64,000 nt of DNA from Cymodocea nodosa (lineage: Eukaryota > Streptophyta > Magnoliopsida > Alismatales > Cymodoceaceae): positions 1,446,001 to 1,510,000 of the forward strand of contig CM072335.1 in the NCBI GenBank assembly GCA_036874045.1, written 5' to 3'. Of the stretch, positions 12,051-23,624 are shown piece by piece (position 1 is the stretch's first letter; every line of letters starts with the position of its first letter). Below the pieces are notes generated by a model. That model was not told the origin of the DNA. It saw only the letters and a list, made by a program, of their open reading frames with translations, and ran no database searches. A program made the translations under genes and the position numbers.

Positions 12051-12292
12051 AATATTAAATCAATATTAATGTTATCGATCAAGTAAATGTGACTTGAGCA
12101 TGTGGTTAAATCCATATTAATTTATGAACTTCCAAATTAAATGATGTGCAAGATGATTTATTCGGCAAACGATGATGTCGTGATATATATATATATATAC
12201 ATATATGATAATGTCGTTTTGTGCAGGATTGAAAACGCGTACGGTTGTTGAAACAACCCATCATTGTCATTTTCAATACAAGTATGTGTGTG

Positions 12293-12328
<36 letters not shown>

Positions 12329-12334
12329 TGTCGT

Positions 12335-12475
12335 CTTGCGCATTTTTTCCAACTCAAGTCAAGTCAAGTCTTTATTTACATTAAGATCATCTTCCACGTA
12401 TTACTTTCTACATGATTGACTACCTACAAATAAACACAAACGTAACTTTCTTCTTTCTCGTCTCTTTATCTACAT
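12335..12475. promoter_or_regulatory. RLP 5' module upstream of RLP2, distal
   Basis: A second copy of the module, about 430 bp further from the gene, with tandem CAAGTCAAGTC and the same downstream landmarks. An (AT)n run at 12297-12326 precedes it, as at several other copies. Having two modules in front of one gene suggests local duplication of the upstream region. Confidence 0.5.
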
Positions 12476-12779
12476 GTTTAGGGTATTTTGGTAAATTCCA
12501 TTAAGCTTATCTTGGTAATTAGTGTACCATTAATATTTTGATAGTTTATATTTTTTTCCTTTATATCAAAATATATCATGTAAATGGTTTCAACTATTAT
12601 TTAGGAACATTTTTACTTATAATTTTAGCATAAGTAAAGGCATCTGGTAATTTTACCTTTGCATAAGAATATATATATATATTTGTATCTTAGACATTTG
12701 TATTTGATTTCTAAATTATGTTTTAATTTTGTTTTAGATATTTATATCTAAAATATTATAATTTTCATTTTAGATATTT

Positions 12780-13740
12780 ATATATATTTTCCTTATCCAT
12801 TGGCGCACTGAAAATCCACCTTATAGTTTGACCGTGGAAAATGCCACCAATCTCACCAACAAATGCCATCGTTTTTTCTTTTTCTTTTTTTTCAAAAAAC
12901 GGTAATTACATCGGTCTGACTGCTTCTTTCTTTGTTTGTTTTGTTATTTTAAATATTATTTATTTTGTTCGTTATATTTTACATCTAAAAATGTTTTAAA
13001 ATTTTGTGTTAGACATTTGTCCGTTAGGCCTAAAAGTCTGTTTTATTTTCATTTTCGAATGCTCCCATTTTATATTAAAAATGTTTGAATTTCATCTCAA
13101 TCATTTATATTTGATGAAATTCTTGTTATTCTTTTTTTTAGATATTATATATATTTTATCTAAAATATTTGACTCCACTTAAGCATTTATATTTTATACT
13201 TTACATTGTCTTTTTAAATTTCCTCTCTTATATATTTATATTTATTTTTCTTTTGTAATTTCATTCTAGCTGTTTATACTTCATATCTAAACTTATCTAA
13301 TTTTATTTTAGATATATAAATTTTATATCTAAAATATTATGAATTTCATTGTAGATGTTTATATTTTTATATCTAAAATATTTTTGATTTTCAATTTAGA
13401 TATTCATTATTTTTTCGTATTTAAATATTTGTAATTTCATTCTAGCTATTTGTACTTCATTTTTAAACTTGTTTAATTTTATTCTAGATATATACATTTT
13501 GTATCTAAAGTATTTTGATTTTCATTTTAGATATTCATACTTTGCATCTAAAATGTGTAATCCTATTTTAGATGTATATATATACGTCTTATATCTAAAA
13601 TACTTCTTTCTTTTTTCTTCTTAATTAATTAAGTTTTTTTATTCTAGACAGTTTCATTTATGTTTAGACTATTTGTCATTTATCCAATTTTGTTAGACAT
13701 TTATATATTTGAACTTTATAATCATCTTAGATATATACTT
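12780..13740. repeat. AT-rich block C with TAGATAT repeats, copy 2
   Basis: Nearly identical to 6990-7965, differing by scattered single bases. It lies at the same relative position upstream of an RLP 5' module, so it is part of the duplicated RLP upstream region. No gene is visible. Confidence 0.75.
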
Positions 13741-14400
13741 ATTACTTTTTTCATCTCCTTTTATTTTTATTTTTGTCATATTTTTACTTTCTCAACCTTT
13801 ACTTCTCTTTTTATCGTTATTTTATTATATATTTTTATACGCTAGGCCTTTTGTCTTCTTCGTCAACTGATTATTCGGTCATCTTCCTCTTAAGTCCGAT
13901 CGTAGGATCCGACGAGCATGGCAGTGGTGTTCAGATGATGAGATTTTGTCCGATCAATCATTATCTAGTTTTTTTTTCTTTTTTATTTTGGTCAAAACCT
14001 ACTTTTTTTTTCTACAGTTGGTCTTCACTTCTTCGATTGATTGGTTGTCTTCAATCGCCGGTTGTATTTGCAAAGGAAAGGATGGCTACGCTTGGAGATC
14101 ACGGACCATGCGAACATAGAGGAAGAGGCAACGTGCGAAGCTTCATTTTCATTTATTTATCCTCCTCTATTCTTTTTTGTATTATTCTTCTTCTTTTTCA
14201 CTTATGTATGTATATATATATTTATTTTTTATTCTTTTCCTTTTTTTTCCTTTTTTCTTTACCGTTAACGCTCCTATATGTATTGCTTTGGAAGAGGATC
14301 GTGTTTGCCTCCTACCGTCAACGCTCGGTTCCAGTAGATAATGACATTCTTATTGGTGGTTGCTTTCAGTGGACCGTTCAATTTTTTTTTAATACCGACA
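13741..14400. other. T-rich intergenic DNA, no supported gene
   Basis: Long pyrimidine-rich runs alternate with short mixed-composition pieces (about 13850-13940 and 14030-14140). An open frame at 13773-14417 exists, but its translation is low-complexity Phe, Tyr and Leu from T-rich DNA, so I do not call it. It leads directly into a copia fragment and could be decayed element sequence. Confidence 0.4.
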
Positions 14401-14862
14401 GCTTCCATTGCATGTGAGTGATATCTTATTGACTAGCAATTGCGTTACAAGTATTCAAAAGACCAAGTCCAACCTTCAAGCTCATTTTCTAACATAGGCC
14501 CACATAAGTATTTATTAGACTTGAGTTTACGTAATGCAAGGGACAAGATGGTGTTATCCGAGAAGAAATATGTGTTACATTTCTCACAAGAGACTGATCT
14601 GCTTGAGAGCAACTTGCAGACTACTCCAATTAAACAAACTTTAAATTTCCAGGACGACTCATCGTTTGTGTTCGGAGCCATTGGTAGGCATATGCACTTC
14701 GTAAGGAAGCTGATCTATTGGGGCATACGGCCAATTTATGTAACAGATAAGGACAATGTATTATTAGTAAGGAGCCTTATAGTTGCTAGCTTATGTCAAG
14801 AAGACTCCTGGTATAAAAAGAACGGTCATGTGCACATAGAAGGCTACTTACATTCTAGTTAG
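14401..14862 (+). mobile_element. Ty1/copia reverse transcriptase to RNase H remnant
   Basis: Reading frames that shift and contain stops give VSDILLTSN then SIQKTKSNLQAHF, matching the copia YVDDILLTGN motif with its second Asp kept and the first changed to Ser. Then come SEKKYVLHFSQETDLLE and TTPIKQ, the equivalent of the copia SQRKYVLDLLxETGLLG and TPM region. Further on, VRKLIYWGIRPIYVT matches the RLIYLTxTRPDISY block, and KKNGHVHIEGY matches the stretch before the DADWAG motif. No LTR is seen. A related but shorter piece lies at 42798-43060. Confidence 0.75.
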
Positions 14863-15061
14863 TAGAATAAAAGCCGGAAATCTACGTTAGAATATTGCAC
14901 GTACGTCAAAAGAAAATTTATTGCTTGACAAAACTTGGATTTCTTGTTAGTAATCTCAAGTTCATGTATTGTAATAATCAAGTGAGAAAGTTGAATCTAG
15001 TGATTATACAAAAAAATAAATAAGATTGATTAATAAATAAGAGTGATTAATATGCTAGAAA

Positions 15062-17553
15062 AAGAGACATCCGATTCTGAAAAACAGCTTATCTAGATCT
15101 ACCAACATCTTTGTGACCGAAGACTCAAGTTTTCCATAAACAACAGCGAGAATATAAACGGAGAAAACATTTGTTCAGAAGAAGGTTTCGGTGGTTCATG
15201 AAGGACAGAACTACTACCAGGGCAGGCCAGATGTTCTAAAAGTAACGGCAAATGCAATTCAAGGAGGATTGGGCACAATTATCCAGTCAGAGATGTTAAA
15301 CTTTCTTTGGGAGATAAACACAAACAATTCAAGGGCATCACAGGAGTAGCTCAAAACTTGTAATAGCAGTAGCGAATGCTTCCATGGATGACAAAACAAG
15401 GATTGGAGAGAGCCATGCATGGACATGGAAGTTAAGTGTACCAAACTACAGAATTAAAGTTTTACCGCAAATGTAAAACAAAAAATCGAAGTGCCTGTAC
15501 AGTGATTTTTTGAATGACTTTTAAAGAAATCATTCACTTTCTAAAGAGTCCAGTGGGTGAAAGGCACAAAATCCAAAATCCATGCTTCAGGGACTTACCA
15601 AGAACTCAAGCGTTGAAACAGGAAACCCCATCTGTGGGAAATTGAAGCATGCTTGCATAAATTACCCAATATGTCGAAATGCAGAGAAAGTAGCTAGAGA
15701 AATGGGGCTTCGCGAATTCTCATCCTCAAGTACAAATCCATGACAACAAACAAGGAGAAGGGGAAGAGAACAAGATACGATATGGTGGATAAAGCTTAGA
15801 GTGATGGTAAAGTTGTCACAAGACGTGTGGCCTCATCACCGTGCCCTGGACTAGACAAGGATGAGAGTTCAATAACTCAACCACGAAAACAATGTTTCAG
15901 CTTTAAATGGCTGTCATTCTGAGAAAGGAGGGCTGAGACTCGTACGCACACTCATCCCTATACAATAACTCTTCCTCATTCTTTCTCTCTCTCTCTCTAC
16001 ACATGTCGGTTGGTTGTTAGTGTCCATAAAAAGGGATGCATCATTCCCCAACCTTTCTTTCTCCCCACAGTTTTGTTGCAGTCGAGATTGTACCTCTCTC
16101 TCTCTCTCTCTCTCTCTCATCGCAGTTTGGTGGTCTGATGACAGGGGCGCAGCTAAAAGAAGTCACGACCCCAAAGTCCAAACATGAAAATGGATATTTG
16201 ATCATTCCCCCGTTCACATCATCCCATGGAGCACTCTCTTCTAACGCTGTCCTGTGGATTTGGGCTTGGTGATCCTCCTTTTTCTCTAGCAATGATTGTT
16301 GTTGTTCTTTGTCTGGTTTTGGCATGGGATTCCCCCTGTTGTGTTCTTCACTGCATTCTATGCAATACTCACATGCCATCTGGTCCTTGCAAATAAATCT
16401 CCCCCCTGACATTTGAACGTTTCCCTTGTGGCATAGCTTTTGGATCTCACCAAATGATCAAAACCTCATTCTTCCTTCCGATCAATGTAGGACCACTGGG
16501 AATTCAAATACAGACAAGTATGTGGCACCATGGTCTTTCTTCTGTCCTGGCACAAATCCGTCCGCCACCACATGCATGGATCTTGGTGCAAAACAGCTTT
16601 GATGCAGAGAAATGGACCCCAATGGAAGATACGGTAGGTTGGTGGGCATAAGGCTAAGGGGGTGCATACTGGTAACCTATTGGTGAGTACCACTAGTTAG
16701 TGACCTCTCCTTCACACAACTTTTCTATGCTTTTTGTGAATATTAAACGAAAACAAAGAAGAGTTCAGACTTTTTACATATCATGGTAAATTTTAACATC
16801 TGCAACATTCTAATTTCCCCCACAACATAACATAAGAAAGGTGCGACGCTCTTGTCGAATATTATTAACAGGGACACCTAACAAATTAATTAAATGGTAA
16901 GTGTTCCCTTTTCGTTTGGCATTGAAACTCGATAGAGTAATTAAACCCGAACAAAAATTGGCAACTTCCAAGTAGTTTCTTGCTTTCAATGTGCTTGGTG
17001 TTTTGATGTTTCGATATATATTAGATGGGAAGTTGTTAACTTATGAACAAACAGGGAAATAATAATATTTGTGATGACTGTAATCTCTACCAGATTAATG
17101 TGGTTGTAATCAGTTGCATTGAACATGTACTGTACTCTTATAGGAATGAAACTTGCATGAGTGTAACTGTAATGCTATCGTACCTCCTCCATGTAACAAC
17201 CCCTTGCGCCAGAGGTTTTGCAGTCAATTAAACATGCATAGTGATCCCAGGGATTCCCTTTTCATTATATATATATGTGTGTGTGTGTGTATTCCAAAGA
17301 AGAAAAACATATATATTCCAAAGAAGAACATGTATATATATTTGTTAAGTACGATAGATTAAAAAAAGATCAATAAAAATAATTACCCATAAATAATAAA
17401 ATGGTGCTTTATTTTGTGCACTTTGATATATTTTTAAGGAAATACCAAACAAAGCAACAAATGTACGTCTTGACATGAGATCAATGGGAAAAGCCGAAGA
17501 GTGCAAAAAGACAAGCATACTAATTGAGATGAGCAACGCTTGTCTTGCTAATA
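15062..17553. repeat. RLP 3' cassette D, copy 1
   Basis: Closely similar to 23625-26595. The part from 16141 also matches 1-1484. It includes a (CT)n stretch (16093-16119), a pyrimidine-rich leader-like region, and short open frames on both strands conserved between copies: 16454-16651 on the plus strand and 16041-16412 on the minus strand, with a CxxC...C-containing translation. None matches a family I know. The sequence could be an old gene fragment or a transcribed noncoding unit. It ends at the RLP3 stop codon. Confidence 0.65.
16093..16119. repeat. (CT)n microsatellite
   Basis: A run of about 13 CT units. It is kept at the same relative place at 24684-24706 in the sister cassette. CT runs are common in plant 5' leaders, which would fit a transcription start nearby, but no gene downstream is supported. 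Confidence 0.8.
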
Positions 17554-20500
17554 TCACTTCATCATCCTCTTGATTGGTTGAATAATCCTCATGTATAACA
17601 CCTCGCTAGTATCACTCAGAAATTGGAGATAGGAATACCTCCATGTCTTCTTAAAGAAAAGGATGCCATAGAAAGTCCAAAATCCAACGATAAAACCAAA
17701 AACTGCAGTCATATAAAGCCATAACTTCTCTTTGTCGTCATCATCATCCTTGTTCTGATCACTCTTTGATTTTGGATTTTGCTCTTCTTCACAACTTTTA
17801 GATAACGGAAACCCACATAGATTGGGGTTGCCTATGTACGATTCATTACTAAATGTTGAGAATTGCTTACCTGTAGGAATACGACCTGAGAGGTTGTTAA
17901 ATGACATGTTCAAGTGAGACAATGTTGTCATCGTCGTCATCTCTTGAGGAATTTTCCCAGAGAGTTCATTTCTTGAAAGATCTAGTGTTTCCAGCCTTAG
18001 CAATCCACTAAGTGTCTCTGGGATGGTACTTGTCAACTTATTTCTCGATAAATTAAGATTCAACAAGTCATGCAAATTTCCAAATTCACGAGGAATAACT
18101 CCAGACAAGTTATTATTGGAGAGGTCGATGCTTTTGACCAGTGAAAGTATCTTGTTAACATAAGTGTAGGCTCTTCCTTTCATCCTTGCTGTCACAGCTT
18201 CTTTGTAGTAAAAAGTAGTACCAGAGATGATTGATTCTTTTGTCTTGTTTACAATCATCATTGCCTTGAAATCCCCTATAGTCTTTGGTATCGATCCTGA
18301 GAAATTATTATTTCCAAGATCCAAGAATTGAAGTAATTCCAATTTTGACAATGATTGTGGAATATTCCCGTAAAGTCTATTTGACCTTAAGCGCAGAATC
18401 TTTAGAGACTGCATGCTTTCTACTATCCAAGATGGTATTGATCCAGTGAATTTGTTTTCACCAAGATCAAGGACAGTCAAATTCCTACACTTGCCCAAGG
18501 ATGTTGGTAGATTTCCATAAAGTTCATTATTCTCCAAATGCAATAATTCCAAAGTACAAGTTTGATGTTCAGGTATCATAGGAAATGTGCCGTTGAATCT
18601 GTTGCTTCCCAAGTGAAGAATTAGTTCCACTTTCATCAAACAATCAGAAATCTCTCCAGAGAATTTGTTTTTAGACAAGTCCAATGCTCTCAAATGTCGC
18701 ACTTCACACAATGATGATGGGATGCTACCAAATAGATTTGCATTGTTGGAAAGAGACAGGTACCTCAATGTAGATGCCATCTTTGAGATGGTAGATAGCC
18801 AGTTAGATCCTGAAAATAACAAGCCACGAAGAGATTGAATTAGACAAGGTAAACAAATAATGTCAATTTATTACGTTCATAAAGGAAAGAAGTTGATCAA
18901 ATATATTACCTTCAAATTTGTTGGAACTCAAATCAACCATTTGTAATTTATTGTTGGAGTTTGTGGCATCTGGTATTTCTCCATCAATGTCATTGGCAGA
19001 CACCTTCAACCAGCGAAGAGAGGAAGAGAAGTTCCAAATCCATGTTGGAAGGCTTCCTCTTATGCCAGTTTTAGATAGGACAAGAGTATCAAGTTTTTTT
19101 TGTGTACGGATCCATGTAGGGAATAATTCATTAGGCTCCACTCTCCAAGATTGAATAAGTAATTTAGTTAGATTAAATGGTGGGACCCAATTGGAAGAGT
19201 ATACACGGAATGTCGATGATGAGTTTGATTTGAAGCCGAGAGTATTCAATTGTCTCATGTTTACGAAATGAGATTCCGAAAGATTGAATCCATACCCTCC
19301 AAGGGACAGCTCTCTTAGTTCTGACAATCCCCAGAAACATTTTGGAAAATCTTCTCCATTAATGTTATCATTTCCATCTAGGCCTAGCCGTTTGAGTGAA
19401 GACAGGTTACATAATGATTTAGGAACGGATCCATTAAATTTGTTAAAAGAAAGATCTAAAGATTGCAATGATGTTAAATTTCCTAAAAAGGTGGGAATGA
19501 ATCCATTGAGATTGTTATTAGAAAGATCTAAATCTTGCAATGATGATAAATTTGTAATAGAAGTAGGAATTAATCTATTAAAGTTGTTCCTAGAAAGATC
19601 TAAATCATGCAATAATGTTAAATTTCCAATAAAAGAGGGAATGGATCCATTAAGTGATATACTAGAGAGATGTAATTTTTGCAATGATAAATTTCCAATA
19701 AAAGGAGGAATGAATCCATTGAATTTGTTTGAGGAAAGATCTAAAGATTGCAATGATGGCAAATTTTCAATAGAAATAGGAATTAATCCATTGAAGTTAT
19801 TTGAAGAAAGATTTAATTTTTGCAATGATGTTAAATTTCCAAAAGAAGTGGGAATTAATCCATTGAGTTTGTTATCAGAAAGATCTAAATTCTCCAATGA
19901 TGATAAATTTCCAATTGAAGTGGGAATTGATCCATTAAAGTTGTTTGAAGAAAGAACCAATTTTTGCAACGACGATAAATTTTCAAGAAAAATAGGAATA
20001 GATCCAATAAATCTATTGATAGAAAGATCCAATTGTTGTAGTGATTGCATGGATTCAATGAATGCTGGAAAGTGACCCCCCAAGGAACAGAAAGACAAAT
20101 CCAAATATTGTAACGATGTGAACCGAAGCATAAGCTGTGACTCGGGGAATGCTATGATTTCACAAGCGGAACATATTAATGTAGATAGAGAAGGCAATTC
20201 GTTGAGTGATTGAATCCAGTGAGACGATGAATTCCCAAATCGAGAGTAGCTCATATCGATGTATTCCAAAGAGTGGAGCTGTCGAAACCACCTTGCATCG
20301 TGAATTTTGAGATAAGGTTTGCCAAAAGAGAATCTAGATGTATTCTTGGAAAGATCGAGTTGGACTAACTTGGAGAGATTTCCAAGCGACGAAGGTACGA
20401 CTCCTTGAAAAAATGAAGTAGAAAGGTTTAGATACCTCAACTCCGCAAAGCAACCCAAGAAGGATGGAACAGTGCAGTTGTTGAAATTGTTGGAGCTGAA

Positions 20501-20869
20501 GTCTAGACATCGTAAACGTGTCAAGTGGCATAAGGTGGGTTCATGGAGGTTCTTGCAGCCTCTCACCCCCACTAAATTCAAATTCATGCCACGAAGGTTG
20601 AGCTTGACAACGTGACCGGTTTGGTTGTCACACCCAACTCCCCTCCAACCCCTGCAGCAATCATCGCCAGTGGTATTTGTCCAGGTGCGAAGGTTACCTT
20701 GCGGATCGTGGAGCCCAAGCTTAAACTGCAAGAGAGCTTCCCTCTCCACTGCGATGCAACCACTACTACCACCATTGGCGTCACAGAACACTCCATGAAC
20801 AAGTAGCGTGAGGAACCACCACAACAACAACAACAATACCATCAGAAAGTAGTACGGGGAAGCAGCCAT
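17554..20869 (-). CDS. RLP3: LRR receptor-like protein, intact, 2 exons, 1071 aa
   Basis: Exon 1 is 20869-18910 and exon 2 is 18809-17554. The 100-bp intron has a GTAATA donor and TTTTCAG acceptor, and the join at Gly654 is in frame. Layout is as in RLP2: signal peptide, LRRNT with Cys38 and the CC pair at 71-72, 24-residue LRRs, island, last LRRs, acidic DDDDDKEK stretch, a TM helix with GFIVGF, and a basic tail ending KRMMK. There is no kinase. The first 190 residues are almost identical to RLP2 while the LRR middle differs and is about 90 residues longer, so the recognition surface has changed by repeat gain or loss. The last 480 coding bases and the 3' flank are almost identical to RLP5. 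It is probably a plasma-membrane immune receptor; the ligand is unknown. Confidence 0.93.
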
Positions 20870-20934
20870 TATTTCCCTCCACGAACAAGTAAATGTGACT
20901 TGGGCGATTCTAACGTACCGGAAGGAACATGTCC

Positions 20935-22800
20935 CCTTTGGGTTACTTGTACCGCTATCTTTTGTACTTGGAGAAAGACGATTTCATTAACCAACGACAA
21001 AAGGGACTCTGTCCGTCTCTCCACGTCTCTTCGGGTGCTGGTCGTACGTCCTAATCACCGATGGAGTTGTTGACTACGGAACTAGACCATTGGGTTCAAT
21101 TATTGTACTGCAACGTAAAATAATTAGTTATTTTGATTTCTACTTTCACTATAAATTAATAAAAATATATTTACCTTCCATCATTCAATACATGCACGCA
21201 TATCTTTAATTAATTCGTTAAGAATTTATTTCATTTTGCAAGTACCAGACACAGTTAAGTTCAGATCCGTGCTTGTCCAAGAGAGTTAAATTAGAAAAAC
21301 CGAAAATTTGAATTTCTCGCAACCATTTATATATGAATACATGAAGCATTATTGATCATAAATAATTCCTTTTAACAAATAATAATAATAATAATAATAA
21401 TTATAACTAACGTACGTACATCTTCAAATTTTGTAGAGAAACGTGGGTAAACCAATATTAATTTATGAACTTTCAAATTAAAAAAAAGTGCAATTAAGAT
21501 GATTTATTCGGTAAGTGATGACGTCATGATGATATATGGTCAAGGATTTAATCACTTTATTCCAAACACAGCGAACTTTCGATTATCTTTCCTAATGGCA
21601 CCATTCGCTGTGGAGTTTGGCATCATCGATGGTCGACGGTCTCCTGTTCATATTGGAACGGGAGTGAAGCACGCGTGTATATGACTGTACTTTTGTGCAT
21701 TTTTTCCAAGTGACGTCGTCAACGTTAGGATCATTTTCCACATATCACTTTCTACACGTTTGACCACCTACACATAAACACAAACCTAACTTTCTCCTTT
21801 CGAGTTTCTTAATGCCAATCATTAGTCGAAATATTCATCAATAAATTGTGACAAATTTGTTAGAATCATAAGTTTTATAAGGAAATCGATTAAAGATAGA
21901 AAATATTTATAGTGTGACCTCTTTAGACAAGCATGTCCACTTCTCAAGTACTGACTTGAGACAATCCGCTATCTTCTATTGCTTTTGGTTAACACCTAAT
22001 CTTATCTAATCAACCAAGACAACGACCTTGCTTATACCAGGTGTGTAGGCTAGCACTTCTACCCGAAACCACTTGCAAAGCACATACCCTGCAAGTTCCT
22101 CATCAAAAAGCCCAAGGAAAAAGCGTCCAAATGAAAACCGATGAGAAATACTTTTCAATGCACAGGAGAAAAACTCAAAGTGATTGATCACAGAAAACGT
22201 TTTTAAAAGAAAATAGTGCGCAAGATGTTCGTAAAATTCGTCCTTCATTTTGCTCCATGCAGCTTTGCTCCGTTCTGTGCTATTTATGCTCTATTCTGTA
22301 CTTTGTTGTATATTCTACCGTACATTTTGTTGTTTGGTAATTTTCTACACACATCTATATATATATATATATTCTTCTCAATCATCTATTGTATCATCAG
22401 GAAATTAATCTACATAAGCTAAAACGTGAGATTTCTGCATATCATTTTTAAACCAAAATTATTTCTTTTTGTTTCGCATTGAATCAACAATCATTATCTT
22501 CTCCTTCTTAATTTAGATTCATAGCCTTATTTGATCGTCCTTTGGGTTTTACCTTCTTGAAACAAGTCATTAGGTCAAAGATCACTTAACAAAATAATCC
22601 CAAATAAAATATATTAGACATGTAGAATTAATCAGATATGCCAGCTGGTTACTCTGAACATTTCCTCGGATCAATTGAAAATATCATCGGTTACACTGAT
22701 AATTATACTGTTAATCTGTGGGTTCAAAGTTCCTATTATTATGCATAAATTCTACTTAAATATATATATCATTAAAGATTGTTTTATCAAAAATTTCATG
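20935..22800. other. Upstream region of RLP3, no gene
   Basis: From 20930 to 21000 the sequence resembles 29570-29640 upstream of RLP4. From 21450 to 21820 it matches the RLP 5' region, with a module at 21690-21820 and, at 21519-21526, a perfect TGACGTCA palindrome that the other copies lack (they read TGATGTCA). Nothing coding is seen from 21820 to 22800. Confidence 0.5.
21690..21820. promoter_or_regulatory. RLP 5' module upstream of RLP3
   Basis: It reads TTTTGTGCATTTTTTCCAAG, then a diverged GACGTCGTCAACG where other copies have AAGTCAAGTC, then CATATCACTTTCTACACG, TTTGACCACC and CAAACCTAACTTTC. TTGACC is a W-box, while the tandem CAAGTC motif has been lost here. It lies about 0.8 kb upstream of the RLP3 start. 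Confidence 0.45.
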
Positions 22801-22806
22801 AGAAAG

Positions 22807-22853
22807 ATTTTCCTAACAAAAACATTCATTTAATATGTTTTTGTTAGGAAAAT
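22807..22853. repeat. Perfect 19-bp inverted repeat (hairpin)
   Basis: The arms at 22807-22825 and 22835-22853 are exact reverse complements starting ATTTTCCTAAC and ending GTTAGGAAAAT, around a 9-base loop. It lies at the edge of the repeat shared with 63085-63611. It might be the end of a mobile element or an RNA hairpin; nothing decides between them. Confidence 0.85.
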
Positions 22854-23620
22854 ATCTAAAGTTAGATAATCAAATATCTAAGTTTCAAACTACAAAAACC
22901 CCATAGCTTAGACATAAAATATAATCATTTAAGCTCAAAAGTTTAAACTTAGAACTTAAAGAAGATATTAGTTTCTATGTTTGAAATCAAATAAATCTAA
23001 ACTTTAAAATATAAAACACAAATATACCTAAAAAGGCATGCTCTTGGATACAAGCCTAAACTATTTGGTTCTTCATTTAAAGCACAAGAAATAACCGCTA
23101 AAGTGAATTGATCCGTTGCATGTTCTTGGATAAGAGCTTAAACCATCCAATTTTCCATTCAAGCGTAGGAAATACTCACTGCAATGAAGTAAAATAAAAT
23201 ATTCCTGGATATGAGTTTGAACTATTTAGGTTCTTCGTTTAAAACATAAAATGAATTGAACCGGCGAATGCTCTTTAATACGAGTCTAAGCTATTTGACA
23301 ACTACTTTAGCATCAATGAAACTATCTATGAGTTGCAACTAAGAACATAGACAAATTTATTTATATTTTCTGTCTCAATTTGTTCTTATATAAATTATAC
23401 ACCAAATTTTGTACTTTCACAATTACAAATGAAATACGCTTTAAATTTGCACATTTCTTCGTGCATTTGACTACGTTTGGCATGATGTAAATGAGACATC
23501 ATTCTCAAAAGAAGGTGTAAGGTACGGAGTTGGTCATCAACTCTTGAGAGGTTCTTCAAATAACAAATGAAATATGATACAAAACCAACATTTGCAATGT
23601 TGAGCAAAAAAACCCACAAG
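22845..23620. repeat. Dispersed repeat G, copy 1
   Basis: The reverse complement of this stretch matches 63085-63611 with moderate divergence. It has no convincing coding frame. Phrases such as 'ctcttggatacaagcctaaactatttggttcttc' variants (23040-23300) recur about every 75-110 bp, so part of it is internally repetitive. It is probably a noncoding piece of a transposable element. Confidence 0.65.
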
Positions 23621-23624
23621 AACA

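Noticed and set aside
13773-14417. 214-codon plus-strand open frame
   Set aside because: Phe/Tyr/Leu-rich translation of T-rich intergenic DNA with no domain; its end overlaps the copia remnant in another frame.
19284-20075. 263-codon plus-strand open frame with repeats like FPIEVGINPLKLFEERS; similar frames at 10518-11117, 40531-41205 and 4638-5057
   Set aside because: These are exact antisense shadows of the 24-codon LRR arrays. The 72-bp period and codon choice of the LRRs keep one antisense frame free of stops. They follow the RLP LRRs and have no signal of their own.
22807-22857. Helitron 3' end (hairpin followed by CTAA)
   Set aside because: The hairpin is AT-rich and directly touches CTAA with no spacer, whereas Helitron ends have a GC-rich stem about 10 bp before CTRR. 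No Rep/helicase remnant is near.
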